Of a stretch of DNA of 64,000 nt, positions 1-12,078 are shown one piece after another. Under the pieces are notes generated by a model. That model searched no databases. It was not told where the DNA came from and saw only the letters and a list, made by a program, of their open reading frames with translations. The stretch is from Artocarpus heterophyllus (Eukaryota > Streptophyta > Magnoliopsida > Rosales > Moraceae), in NCBI GenBank assembly GCA_025403435.1, contig CM046354.1, forward strand, positions 41,117,779 to 41,181,778, given 5' to 3'. Each line of letters begins with the position of its first letter. Position 1 is the first letter of the stretch. The position numbers and the translations under genes were made by a program.

Positions 1-365
1 AAAACATGAAGCCATATACAACTATGTCACATAACTTTATAAATTCCAACAAGCGCCTTCATGATATTAGGGGGAGTAAAAAAGAGGCTCATAAGGTGTT
101 TTAAGCAAAATGGGTAATGATATGATCTTGTTTAACTGGAACTAGCATTTAAAAAAAGAAACAAAAATACTATGATAAGGCCGCTAAAACACAAAGCCAG
201 TTGAATATTAAGTACCGTTCATAACCCGTGCCTTAAGTAAAGAAAAATTGAATGCATGCTGATATGTTAACTAAAGAGATTTTCAAAGGCATGTCATGTT
301 AGCTAAAATAGAGAAAAGCCTTATGCTGTAAAAGAAAAATCATACATATAGGAAGCCAAACTTAC

Positions 366-412
366 TGTGGCAGCTGCTTCTTCTCGCTTATCCCTTTCTT
401 CGCGGTTTGCCC
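366..412 (-). CDS. NUP1: NUP1-like exon 2 (47 nt, internal)
   Basis: A short minus-strand exon. The acceptor is a pyrimidine-rich tract ending in CAG at 415-413. The donor GTAAGT starts at 365. Its 47 nt plus the single base carried from exon 1 make 16 whole codons. The split codon reads Gly and is followed by a charged run (ANREERDKREEAAAT). The phase match and good splice signals support it. Intron 1 spans 413-1937 (1525 bp). Intron 2 starts at 365 and runs off the window. Confidence 0.65.
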
Positions 413-980
413 CTGGAAAATAAAAGAAATTTGCAGGACCAAAAATCAGTAATGGTAATTTAAACTCCTGAGAAGTACACACAAGTAATAAAAGGCAAAA
501 TCATTTATGAGTATCACTAACAAGTACTCTACAAAAGAAAACATTATTTTATGAGTATAACAAAACACCTAATCTATAATTAAATACTAGGATAAAAACT
601 GGAAAGTGGAAACCACCGTAAGCATACAACATTTATTATGCAGCTTAACCAGCTAAAGAACAAGAATTTGGAAAACAGGCAGAATATACTAGCACTTTTA
701 ATCTTATTTTCAAGACAGGGTATAACCATATGAAAGAAAACTACTCTGCCATTTCTAAATAAATTGATCTGGAGAAAGGTGAACATTTCTGTTAATTTCT
801 AGTAAGAGTGGGTGTTATCTTCATAAGTGACATGGAGAGAGGTGAAAAATCTTGTTACTTTTCAATAATAACGAGCATTATGTTCTAATAGTGGCTTGAC
901 TTAAGCATACACCACTATGTATTTTCTGACGTTTATGATTTCGGTCTTCAATCTTCATCACTACTTGTAATTCAAGATAA

Positions 981-1066
981 CGTATAAACTGACATAGTCA
1001 TCAAAGATTACCCGGATATGGATCGTATAAACTGACATAGTCATCAAAGATTACCCGGATATGGCT
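981..1066. repeat. 43-bp tandem duplication in NUP1 intron 1
   Basis: A block beginning CGTATAAACTGACATAG is present at 981 and again at 1024, with essentially identical sequence through CCCGGATATGG. The period is 43 bp. It lies in the large first intron. Confidence 0.9.
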
Positions 1067-1114
1067 TAAATGATTTCCCATAAATCACAAATCATCGCAA
1101 TGCGCTTCTTTTTT

Positions 1115-1116
1115 TG

Positions 1117-1157
<41 letters not shown>
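1115..1157. repeat. (TG)n microsatellite followed by a G-rich run
   Basis: An almost pure TG dinucleotide tract of about 21 units, interrupted once (TGCG), followed by a G/GGA-rich run to about 1175. It lies in intron 1 of the NUP1-like gene. Confidence 0.95.
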
Positions 1158-1160
<3 letters not shown>

Positions 1161-1937
1161 GGGGGAGGGGGGTGGACAACAGTTGAAGTTTGATTTCACA
1201 GAAATTCCAATTCTAACAAGCAGTTGACTGCCCTAAACACTTCCAATCATCCTTGGAAGTGAATTTGAGCCTCAATCATTAAAGGGGAAAAGAAAGCAAA
1301 TTCATATACGCTTGAAAGAAGTTTTTCAGATATAAATTGTATCAAGTTCCGCTAGTGCATGACGCAACAGAAAATGACAAAAAAAGAGAATCATAATTGA
1401 GTTTCAAGCTAGAGTTCCAAATGCCTCAGTACATGAATTCACGTAAAAATTACAGTGGAAACTTTCAAAAGAGAAAAGAATGGAAAATGAATCATATTTC
1501 TCTCACTTGTTATGCTTATCATTCCAAAGTGTTATCATGTTGGGCACAAGTAATAAGACGTGTCCCAACAAAACAAAAAACAAGAAAACAAAAAAACAAA
1601 AAACAAAAAGCAAAAGTAATGTAGTACGTAGAGCACAAAACCCTAGCCCTCTCCCAACATAAATAGACCTGTCTCAAACCTAAACTAAGATACTTCGGCA
1701 TCAAATAATTATACGACCAACACCAAGAACCCTGTTTCTTAGCTCAGGAACAAATTGTGTTTGTGTAAACATTGAAATTCCCTCGATTCCGTCTAAACCC
1801 TAACACCATGACCAATAAAATTCACCACGAAAAAAGAAACCCTAGATACAAATTCATAAAGACGAACAAAGCACTAGTGGTTCCAATAACAGAATAAAAA
1901 AGAATTGAAGAAATGAAAATAAAAATTGAGGAGGCAC

Positions 1938-2193
1938 CAGGCGATGGCGGCTGAGCCGGAGGGAGGCGTTTTCTGAAAACCGTGGAGAAGAGTCGGTGGG
2001 CACTGGAGGAGATGAGCCTCTGCGCAGGATCGACAAGCTTCGAGAGCCAACCGCCGTTAGGGTTCCGAAAAGCCGTCGGCGGGCGATCATACGGCGTCGT
2101 ATGGGGGGTCATCCTGAACGGTCTCTTCCGGAACTTCCCTCCCCCGCCGCCTTCGTATGAGTGCTGCTTTGTCTCCTCGCGCGCCGTCGCCAT
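1938..2193 (-). CDS. NUP1: Nucleoporin NUP1/NUP136-like, exon 1 (N-terminus)
   Basis: Start of a plant nuclear-basket nucleoporin (NUP1, also called NUP136), which anchors at the inner face of the nuclear pore and takes part in mRNA export and nuclear shape. The ATG at 2193-2191 opens 85 codons plus one base. A Gly-rich stretch is followed by KFRK, then TPYDRP, then GGWLSKLVDPAQRLI and SAHRLF..RKRL, which is the conserved N-terminal block I recognise from plant NUP1. A donor (CCTG|GTGCC) ends the exon at 1938 in phase 1. The open frame beyond it into the intron is not conserved-looking. The downstream exon at 366-412 restores the frame exactly. The rest of the gene, including any FG-repeat region, lies off the left edge. 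Identification rests on motif recognition, not on an alignment. Confidence 0.8.
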
Positions 2194-3060
2194 GGGAGAG
2201 GGAGAGAGGAGAGAGAGGAAAAGCGATGGCTGGCTCTTAGGGTTTGAGGTTGGAGGGGGTGGAGAAAGAAAACGGTGGAAGAGAAGATAAAAAAGTGCAG
2301 CAATAGCAAATTAGGGTTTTTAATTACAGCGAAAGAGACGAGAAAGAAAAGAGGGAATGTAATGTCGTTGAAATAAAAAAACAATACATGTGTGAGAGAG
2401 AGTGCGATTTTATTGAGGCGCATTTTTACGGGTTCTTTTTTTCCAAAAGGTTTTTTTTTTTTTTTTTAAGAGTGGCCTTTTTTTTTGTGTATATTTACTT
2501 GATAAATTTTGTGTGGGCCCCTTTTTGCGTATATTTAAGGATATCTCTTTTTAATGTATTTTCAGTATTTTTTTCTGTATTTTTGAAGAATATTGAGTAG
2601 AGTGATGTTTGACAAACTCAGTTCTAGTTCATTAGTTTCAACTCAAATAATGTTAAACTTTCACATGCTACAATGTAAAGCTCTTATATGTTATGATACT
2701 TCAGTTTTAACTTACTTTTCAAACACCCTGTAAATATTGTGCGCAAAAAATTATAATTTTTTTCCTTGATCAAAACTTTACTTTCTTCTTCATTAGGATA
2801 GGACACACGAGGGCACTTTTAAGGCATATTTTGTAAGAACATTGAACAAATATTGTCCCAAAAAAAATAAAATTTTTTCCTTTTTCTGAAATGTATACAT
2901 CATCAGAAGTCAATCCTAAAACATTGAGGTTGGGCGTTTCAAAAAAAAAAAAAAGGAAAGAAAACTAGGTTTAGAAACGTATTTCAAGTATTCTTTTTTG
3001 CAATCATAGGGGGATTTTGACATAATGTTGGCAGTGGTGTTGAAAAAAAAAAGGTGGACC
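2194..3060 (-). promoter_or_regulatory. NUP1 5' leader and presumed promoter
   Basis: Sequence between the NUP1 ATG and the GGACC target site of element E1. The leader side (about 2194-2330) is purine-rich on the plus strand and so CT-rich on the coding strand, as is common in plant 5' UTRs. Further out are long T and A runs near 2450-2470 and 2940-2955. No definite TATA box or start site could be fixed. E1 begins about 870 bp from the ATG, so the native promoter must be compact or the E1 LTR contributes. Confidence 0.4.
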
Positions 3061-5216
3061 TATCACGCCCCGCAGTACGAGAGGTGACGTGACGGTTTAT
3101 TTAGATTAATTAAACAAGAATTTAATCAAAACATGAGTTTAAAGGGTTTAAATTAAATATGAAAACGTGGAAAATCTAAAACTTTTTTTTTAAACAAGCA
3201 TTGTCGATAATTAAACAAACATGTTCATCAAACAAATAATAAGAAAATGGCAAAGACATATGATGAACGAGAATGGGTCCCCCCGACCCACAACTTGTGC
3301 ACACACATAGTACTGACAATATAGTAGTACAACCATAGTCTAAGTAAAAGGAAAAAAAAAGTTAAAATGTTACATGTCTTGATTTAATAATAGGAATAAT
3401 CTACTAAGTCTTCCTACTGCTCCTGAGTCCTGTCCCAAGAATCTTCCCTGAACCTAAGCGAAAATCCACCTAGAGGGGGAAAAGTTTGAAAACAAATAAA
3501 ACGTGAGCAAAAGGCTCAGTAGGACTATATTTAAGAAATAATAAATTAAAAGGAAGTATCCTTATTCAAGGAATCATTTAAGAAAAGACTTGAATAAATA
3601 AGTTTAAACAAAATCATTCTTACCCAAAAACAGTTTATTCGTCGACCAAAATAATCATCAATTTCTTTTCCTAGGCAAACCATATGAATTACACCACCGT
3701 AGTGGCCCAGCTGGGTTTCGAGACCTGCCCCCAAGGTCGATTGTTACACGACCTGATCTCTAATATGGCATCATTGTTAGATATGTATGCCCTAAGGAGT
3801 AAAAATGTAATACGTTTTTAGAGACATTTTTATCAATAAAGAATTTATTCATTTATTCATATACCAAATCTTGTCCTCTTTACGTTCATATTTGTTGAAT
3901 GTATGTTAAGCAAACAGTAGTCTAAGACTGTCGGTCTAAACCTTTAAGAATTGGGCATATGATGGACTGATTATGTGGAAGACACGATTCTTAAGGTGAC
4001 GGTCTAAAACATATGATCCGTAATCGAGGGAATAAAGTTGGGCGCTTTATTCATGTAAAGATTGTTATGTTGTCTATATCCCTATTGGGAGATGGTTTGT
4101 CTTGACCATCGAAGTTGGACTCTGTGAATAGAAACATTGGCACGTAGTCATAGGTGACGATGTGTTAGATCGGGACACAAAGTGAATTAATTTGGATTAA
4201 TAATTCTGTCTTGGCAAATCGATTCACTTTAGACAATCATTTGTATTGTATCTTAATCCTGAGATGGATAGTGGGCTCATTGTCTCGACTTGTGTCTTTT
4301 TATGTACTAACGGGTGACTCCCACATCTCAATAGTGGTATGCATGCCGGTACGTTGGAGGCATGACTCTTGATAGCGTAGACTTGTTATTCATAGATATG
4401 GAATCCATAGCTCCCCTTTAGGAGTAATGATATCCTCTTATATGCGTTATCTTGTAATTGGAAAACTGGAGCGCTCAATCATCTGGATACATAGGTGTAA
4501 CCGAATGGTATACTATCTTTGGATGGTAAGTTTTCTAATGGTGAGATAATGGAACGTAAGACAAAAATAATCGGGAAGGTAAGACAGAACTTGTCCTTAA
4601 GCCGATTATGGATTATCATATGGGGATATGATACACTTTGATATGTCATAGAGACTTAGCTATACGGGCTTTGTAATTCTATAAAGTTCGATAGTGCAGC
4701 TCAAAGCTTTTAGTGGAGTAGCGTTGGAGTTAATAATTGTGAAATGTATATCTGGGATATTGGGTTTCATAATTATCGAGAGCTTGAACTTTATAGGTCC
4801 ATTTTGGTCCCCTTTGCTAGCTCACAAAATCCTATAACGATACGGCATGCTTTTTCAATAATTAGTGACTTGTGTCAGATTTATCAAATTGGTTTAAAAT
4901 TTGAAAGAATCAAATAATTCATGTCTGTTTATTGGTTGAATTAATTTTGTAATAAAATTAATTTAAGATAAACTTGTTGAATTATTGGGATCGGATAATT
5001 CTTGTCTGTTTATCGGTTGATTTAATTGGATAAATTAAATCAAGATAAACTTGTAGAATTATTGTGAATTGATTTATTTTCTTAGAGATTATCTTGATAA
5101 AGTTTGTTTTGATCAGATAACTTCTCTATTGGGTTATTTGAATCAAAACTGAGACTTTATCCTATAGAATCTTGGGTAGAAAATAAAAGATTCACAAAGA
5201 TATGAACGCGGCAATT

Positions 5217-5290
5217 CGGCTTGCCGATCTACGTGTTCGACCTGCCGATGGGGCCTGTTCAGCTTGCCGATCAGGCTGTTCGGCCTGCCG
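5217..5290. repeat. Dyad array (4 units) in solo Copia LTR
   Basis: Units of the type TTCGGC-N2-GCCGAA, read here as CGGCYTGCCG, start at 5217, 5238, 5260 and 5281. The spacings are 21, 22 and 21 bp. The last base of the array lies 121 bp before the first base of the TATA box at 5411. Confidence 0.9.
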
Positions 5291-5410
5291 ATCAGCGAGA
5301 GATAAGATTACACGTTTTTACGCGGATCTTATTAGATATTGATCCGAACTTGATTTTGTTTTGAGTTTTTGAGACCTAATCTGATAAGGACTGACCCCAA
5401 GACCAATCGC

Positions 5411-5418
5411 TATATAAA
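5411..5418 (+). promoter_or_regulatory. TATA box of solo Copia LTR
   Basis: TATATAAA in the middle of the LTR, at the same position as in the other two well-preserved copies (44696 and 51317). It is followed by a conserved transcribed leader. Confidence 0.75.
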
Positions 5419-6293
5419 GGGAGTAAGTCTCATGAGTTACTCAGATCAATTGAGAGATTAAGAGTGATACTCTTCTGGTGAGCATCTGAAAACTCCCTGA
5501 GAGCTTTTGTTCACAAATCACGAACACTAGCTTTGGGTTCTCTCGATTGGTTGGAAGGAGAGTCACCGGTGGAAGAGCTGTACGTGTGAGCTCACACTCA
5601 CTCTGATCGTGGATAGAGAATAGCAAAGAAGACCAGTTGGTTGAGGCTTTTATGGAACGTTGCTTCTCTTTACGGGTTGCGGAGGTTCTTCTGCACACAA
5701 AGGTTAGTAAGATCTGTTTAATTTATACATATAGCATGACAAACTTGTGTTTTAGAAAATACTCTGATGTTAAAATTTTAAAATTCCCGCTGCGCACCTT
5801 ACATTGTTTTTTTTTTTTCCAACAATCATGCCCTTATATTCATTTTCATCATTATTCAAAACCCATTTACCAAGTGTTGTTATTTACATTCATTATGAAG
5901 TTCATCTCAGTCCAAGGTTCATAAAAACAACCGATAAAATTCCTTTTTTAATCAACCGTTGAAAACATTTTGATAAAAACCCTTTTCAAGGTCAAATCAT
6001 TTGAAACTGGGTTATCAAAGAAAGAGGGGTAGAAGTCCTACCTCGGTACTCGTGCCGGTGTCCTACACCGTAATCCCGGTCCGCTATATATTAGCTCCAC
6101 GGAACCACGAACGACCCTAAATACAAACTAGGTCGATCAATATCTAGTTTAAGATATTCTATGTTACTAAACCATTTCATGATGTCCTAGTATGCCATCT
6201 GTATCTTTAAATTCATTTTATAAAGTTGGGATTTCAATCGGGGTTCAAAACAATGAAAACGGATGAAAATCACAAAATATGCCCTTGTTCGAT

Positions 6294-6458
6294 CAGCCTA
6301 CCAGTCTCCCTGGTTCGGCTGGCTGAACTGTACAGTTCGGCCTGCCGGAGGACCAGGTCCATTCGGCCGAACATTCCTAGGTTCGGCCTGCCGGACGGAT
6401 GAATCCGGCCTGCCGATCCTATGAATCTGGCCTGCTGAACACAAAGTTCGGCCTGCTG
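6294..6458. repeat. Dyad array (8 units) in E1 3' LTR
   Basis: Degenerate CGGCCTGCCG cores start at 6294, 6316, 6338, 6364, 6384, 6406, 6428 and 6449. Spacings are 22, 22, 26, 20, 22, 22 and 21 bp. The unit at 6364 is a half-length CGGCCGAA form. Confidence 0.88.
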
Positions 6459-7321
6459 ATCTGAAAAATTTCCAGAAATTTAGGTCACGGGTTTTGAGTC
6501 TCCCAAAACCCAAATCTTGATTTCAACTTGTTTTTCTCAATTCTCAAACATGGAAAACACTCATAGATGATAGAAAAACACAATAGGACACTTTCGAACT
6601 CATTTAAAAAAGATTTGCACACAAAATCCAAGAAAATCTAAAAATAGAGAAAAAGAGAGAAAAATGAAAAATCTTGATTCGAATCCGTTTTTCTTCAAAC
6701 AAAGCTTAGATCCTAATTATTCTAAGTTCCTTTAACTAAAATCAAGAGTTTTCTAAGCTCGAATAAACTTAGATTTTAAAAAGGCATGAAAAATTGAAAA
6801 TTTGAAAAAGTTTAGAAATTTCAAAACTGACCTCAAATCCAAGCTTGAAATCACATTTTTGGTTGATCAATCACACTCCCGAGCCTTCAATACACCAAAA
6901 CCCAAAGCTTGAGCTTGATTGGAATTAAAATTTTGAAAGAAAAATTAGAGAGAAGGAGAGAGACCGAGAGAGAGAGTGAGATAAGCGTGGGAGAGAGAAA
7001 GAGAGTGAAAGTGAGTGAAAGAGAGAGTGAGGGAGAGATTAAATAGATAGGAATAATGGGCAGTTTTATTGTGCGAAAATCGTGTGTCGTCCATGGTTTT
7101 GTAAAACAAAACATATTTGACATTTGACACATAGTTTGTTTTAAAAACTCAAAATAACATTTTAAAACAATAAGAAATCCTTAGAAATCATTAAAATAAG
7201 AGAAACAACTTTAAACTCAAAATCTCACCAAATGATCGAATTAAGTTTAAAATATTCATTATGGCACATTAATCCATCATTTTATATTATAATATCATTA
7301 AATTAATTTCGAGGCGTCACA

Positions 7322-7333
7322 ACTCTCCACCCT
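7322..7333 (-). other. E1 polypurine tract
   Basis: On the element strand this reads AGGGTGGAGAGT immediately before the 3' LTR, matching the E3 tract at 26859-26871. It is the expected plus-strand DNA primer site. Confidence 0.8.
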
Positions 7334-7368
7334 TAAAGAAATTTCGCCCTCAAAATTTACATATCGAT

Positions 7369-10300
7369 TCAGAAACAAAACAGATGCGGATCTAGCTCCC
7401 GCATGCTTCGCTCTAATTCCCAAGTGGCTTCATCAACCCCGTGATGTTGCCACATGACCTTTACTAAGGGTATATCCTGATGGCGCAAACTAATCACTTT
7501 CCAATCGATAATTTGATTCTGCACTTCCTCGTACATCGTGTCTTCCTTAACCTACACATCGTGAAATGAAACTATCTTACCCTACTCAGGCAGACACTTC
7601 CTAAGCATCGACACGTGGAACACATCATGAACATGAGAAAGTTCAGGCGGAAGGTCGAGCCGATAAGCAACCACACCAACACGTTGAGTGATCTTGAACG
7701 GTCCAACATACCTCGGTGCAAGCTTTCCACTCACTCCGTACCACATAATACCTTTACTAGGCGATACTTTCAAGAGAACAAAATCTCCTACTGCAAATTC
7801 CAAGGGTCGACGTCTCCTATCCGTATAACTCTTCTGTCGACTCTAAGCCGCCCTCAATCGATCCTAAATTACGACAACTTTCTCGTTACTATCATGAATC
7901 TTATCTAGCCCAAGAATAACCCTGTCTTCCAGCTCTGTCCAACACACCGGTGACCTACACGGTCACCCATACAACGCCTCAAACGGTGCCATACCAATGC
8001 TTGCCTGATAGCTGTTGTTGTACGCGAATTCTGCCAGATGCAAATATTTCTTCCAATTCCCGTCGAAGTCTAACGCATAAGCATGCAACATGTCCTCGAG
8101 AATCTGAATAACCCGCTTAGACTGCCTATCGGTCTGAGGATGAAACGCCGTACTGAAGTTCAAATCTATAATTAAGGCCTCCTGAAAACTCCTCTAGTAC
8201 TTAGCATTAAACTTGGTGTCTCGATCAAATGTGATGGACAAAGGAACTCCGTGCAATCTCACTATATTCTGCAGATACAACTCCTCAAGAACTTTTCTCA
8301 AACACGTTGACCTAAATGGGATGAAATGCGTTGCTTTCATCAACATATCGACCATGACCCAAACTGCATCATGCCGCTGCTCTATCCTCGGCAAACTTGT
8401 GAGAAAATCCATCGTCACATGCTCCTATTTCCACCCTAGAATAGGAAGCGGCTGAAGCTGACCTGCAGGCTTCTGACGTTCGGCTTTCACCTGGAGACAC
8501 GTCGTACACCTGGCCACGTACTCTCGAACATCTTTCTTCATACCTCTCCACCAATATTGCCTCTTCAAATCACGATACATCTTTGTGCTCCCTGGATGAA
8601 TGGCGAACTGAGACCTATGGGCTTCGTCCATAATGGCTTTCATCACCTCTACGATTGTTGGAACTACAAGACACTCTCAAAAATACAACGATCCATCTAC
8701 ATGCACTCTCTATTCTTCAAATTGCTCCCTGTTCTGAATTCGTGTCGAAATCCCTCGTAGATGCTAGTCCTGCCACTGATTCTGTTTCACCATCTGAACA
8801 AGAGCTGGGGTCGCTTCCATATGGTACACTGAAACTCGATCATAGTCTTCATAATACTGTAGTCCATACTCGCTCATTGTCGCATCCCTGCTCTAGTCTT
8901 CAAGAGCCAAACAAGCGAGAATCCCTAAAGACTTCTTGCTAAGTGCATCCGTGACCACATTAGCTTTCCTAGGATGGTATTGCAACGCGAAATCATAATC
9001 CTCCATGTACTCCATCCATCTTCGCTATCTCAAATTAAGATCCCTCTGAGTGAATAGATACCTCAAAGTCTTATGATCAGAGAAGACCTGAAATGTCACC
9101 CCATACAAATAACATTTCTAAATCTTCAACGCATGAATCACCGCCACAATCTCCAAGTCGTGAGTAGGATAATTCTGCTCGTGAGGTCGTAGCTGTCTCA
9201 ATCCATACGCTACCACGCGTCCATGCTACATCAACACGCATCTAAGTCTGAGTCCTAAAGCATCTGTGTAAACCTCGTATAGCTCGTCACTGCTAGGAAT
9301 AACCAATACTGGGGCTGAAGTCAACCGATTCTTCAATTCCTAAAAAGCGAGCTCACATTCTTCATCCCACTCAAACCTGACGTTTTTCCTCATCAATCTT
9401 GTCAACGGCACTGCGATCTTCGAGAAATCCTTTACAAATTTCCTGTAATAACCTGCAAGACCCAAAAAGCTGTGGATTTCTGCTACATTCTTTGGTCGTT
9501 CCCATTCCACTATAGTTTCAATCTTGGACGAATCCATAGAAATACCATGCTCGGAGATGACATGACGACCTAGAAACTTAACTTCCATTAGCCAAAACTC
9601 GCACTTTTCTTTCTTGGCATACAACTGGTGCTCCCGCAGAGTCTGAAGTACGATTCTCAGATGTTGCTCATGCTCCTCCCAAGTTTTAGAATACACTAGA
9701 ATATCATCGATGAACATGATCCTCTTCCATACGAGGTCCTAAAAGCTGTCTTGGGAATATCCTCTTCCTTTATCCTAAGCTGATGGTACCCCGAGCACAA
9801 ATCAATCTTTGAGAAGTACTGCGGACCTCCCAACTGATCAAACAACTCATCGATCTTGGGCAAAGGATACTTATTCTTCACTATGACACGATTCAGCTGC
9901 CGATAATCTATACACAACTTGAGAGTCCCATCATGTTTCTTAGCAAACAAAACCGGTGCTCCCCACAGTGGCGTACTATTCTGAATATATCCCTTATCAG
10001 CAAGCTCCGAAAGTTGCTTTCTCAATTCTTTCATTTCTACCGACGCCATTCGATAAGGTGCTACTGAAATCAGTGCTGTACCTGGAAGTAGCTCAATACC
10101 AAACTCAATCTTTTGATGTGGTGGTAATCCTAGTAACTCGTCGAGGAAGACATCCCCATACTCATCAACCACTGGAATTGTTACATTTCTTTCCAAGGCA
10201 TAGGGCTCACCTCCTAGACTTGCAAGAAAAGCATGACAAACCAGATTCTGTCGCCCTCCAAGACATGACTTCATGAGACGCTCACTCATTAACCAATCAC

Positions 10301-11834
10301 CACCACCCTAGTAAGTGATCATCGTCCCCCTATCAAACACTAGGGTCACTTTTCTAAGCTAGTAGTCTACAACTGCATTGTATCTGGACAACCAGTCCAT
10401 CCTTAAGATTACATCATATGAGCTCATGGGGAGTACAATCAAATCACTTTTCAAAATCTCATCCCCAATCATTATTTTACAAGCTTTACATATACAATTT
10501 ACACATACCCGCCCCAAGGGAGAAGCTATAACTAGGGGTTCATTAAACTCTTCTATCTCTAGTCCTAAGGCATGTACAAAAGAGCTCAAATTGAGAGAAT
10601 GAGTGGCACCTGTATCAAATAATACGTGAGCTAGGGATTGGGAAACTAAGATCGTACCTTCGACAACCGCATTACTAGTCTGGGCATTTGAACCTCCTGT
10701 TGCCATCACATGAACCTGTACTAGTGCCTTTCCTTTTCCTCTACCAACATTGTTAGGTCCTAGATTATTCGACCGATACTGCTGTGACAAAGACGACTAC
10801 ACACTAGCTATACTCGATGCTCGATACTGAGGGACGTTACGCTAGAAGTTCTACGGCTGCTGCCCTTGCACTGAATATGATAGCTGTTGAGGAGAAAACT
10901 GAGGGAACTGCAACTGCAAACATTGCTGAGGTGGAGGTAGGGTCTAAGGCTAAGGCTATCGACTGGCACCTTCTTCGGTCTGACGTGTCCTGCTGTTGGC
11001 AATAATGACAATGAAAGCTGTAGGGATTGCTACGCCCACTGCTAGATGAACTGCTGCTACCACTGTTCACGCCATCCTGCTTGTTCTTTTCTAGAGTTGG
11101 ACGACTACTGTTGCTCTTCCTACCGCTCCTCTATGGCCCTCCTGATGCTTTTACTCGATCCTCACAATACAACGCATAATCATTTTTCACTGATATTGTT
11201 GACGACACAAGCTCTCCAAAACTCTTGAGTTGCAGAGCAACCACCTGTTGCCGAATAGGAGCCTTGAGCCCTTCTTGAAACTTTATACATTTTTCACGTT
11301 TCGATGTCACTACTGATGGAGAAAACCTGGCTAACTCATTAAACCTTTTCTTATACTCTCGAACTGACAAATCACCCTGCTGCAACCTATAGAACTTAGA
11401 TGCCTTTTGGTCCCTATACCCCTGCAGAAAATACCGGTCATAGAACAGCTCCTCGAACCTGTCCCAACTGATGTTATCATTGCGTTCCAAACGGTTAGCT
11501 TGCTTCCATCAAGTATTAGCGCCACCCTCGAACTTATATGCAGCAAATTTCACACGATACTCATCTGGCAAATTCCACACAATACTCATCCGGCACTCCA
11601 AGGGCATCCAAATGCTTCACAATCAAGTCTAGCCAATATTCTGCCAATTGCGAGTCCCCATTTCCATCAAAAGTCGGTATAGACACACGCCAAAATTCTT
11701 TACAATACGTATGCCGATGACTAACATCAGAATCCTCTGGTCTAGCCCTAGTTGCCATCTCCCGGAATGCAGCAAACATAGACCTCATCATTTCCAAACT
11801 CGGCGTCGGCTGTCAAACGACGTCTAGGTGTCAT
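7369..11834 (-). pseudogene. E1 gag-pol polyprotein, decayed
   Basis: The ATG at 11834 and the final stop at 7371-7369 correspond to the E3 polyprotein ends. In order: gag with the EYWLD..KHLD block (11797-11131), a poorly preserved Ser-rich/zinc-knuckle region (11080-10800), protease with FDTGATHS (around 10610), RT with YRMA and LCIDYRQLN (10289-9696), [11 protein letters not shown] and the RT thumb/RNase H start (9717-9340), RNase H remnants to about 8900, then integrase fragments: zinc-binding HRSQFAIHPGS and CTTCLQV (8646-8425), TMDF (8418), FHPQTDRQS (8163-7963), and the C-terminal SGKLAPRYVGPF (7803-7582). Many stops and frameshifts break it. The span is shorter than in E3 (4466 vs 4587 nt). 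It is not functional. Confidence 0.9.
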
Positions 11835-11924
11835 TCTCTCACTTCTGAAAACAAAATTTAGACTGTCAGTAGTATTTCATTGTCATACTTATGTGTGCAT
11901 AATTTCCAAGGTTCATAACCTTGA

Positions 11925-11936
11925 GCTCTGATACTA
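11925..11936 (-). other. E1 primer-binding site (initiator Met tRNA type)
   Basis: On the element strand TAGTATCAGAGC lies four bases from the 5' LTR end. It corresponds to the usual TGGTATCAGAGC with one G-to-A change. Confidence 0.8.
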
Positions 11937-11967
11937 TTCTGTCACGCCCCGCAGTACGGGAGGTGAC

Positions 11968-12078
11968 TGCAACGCCCCCTTACAGACGTCACAGATGTCG
12001 TTACATTCGTACATTACATACTTATTAGGAACTTTAATTGTAAACGTAGTTAAGGAAATCGTAACCAGGATCCATACA
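11968..12078 (-). repeat. E2 3' LTR remnant (terminal 111 bp)
   Basis: Matches the first 111 bp of the right-hand LTR at 14900 (TGCAACGCCCCCTTACAG...) and then passes directly into RT-coding sequence at about 12079. The junction looks like an internal deletion after insertion. Confidence 0.88.

Larger units (their letters stand above)
3775..5824 (+). mobile_element. Solo LTR, Copia family A
   Basis: 2050 bp starting TGTTAGATATGTATGCCC and ending CCAACA, flanked by TSD ATCAT (3770-3774 and 5825-5829). It is the same family as the LTRs of the full element at 43082-51716. A dyad array lies at 5217-5290, and a TATATAAA box at 5411-5418 is followed by the conserved GGGAGT...TCTCATGA leader. No internal domain remains, so it arose by LTR-LTR recombination. 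Confidence 0.92.
3061..7321 (-). repeat. E1 3' LTR (split by a solo Copia LTR)
   Basis: In element sense the LTR runs from 7321 (TGTGACGCCTCG) to 3061. It is interrupted at 3775-5824. It contains the conserved block around 3700-3750 that recurs in every copy of this LTR family, a CT-rich tract (6930-7040 on the complementary strand) that looks like a transcribed leader, and a dyad array at 6294-6458. Confidence 0.9.

Noticed and set aside
1397..1662. Plus-strand ORFs with Lys/Gln-rich tails
   Set aside because: They come from an A-rich tract in intron 1 and have no coding features.
1822..1937. Continuation of NUP1 exon 1 frame to 1822 as coding sequence
   Set aside because: After the donor at 1937 the frame becomes a hydrophobic, AT-rich stretch unlike NUP1, and exon 2 joins in phase at the donor.
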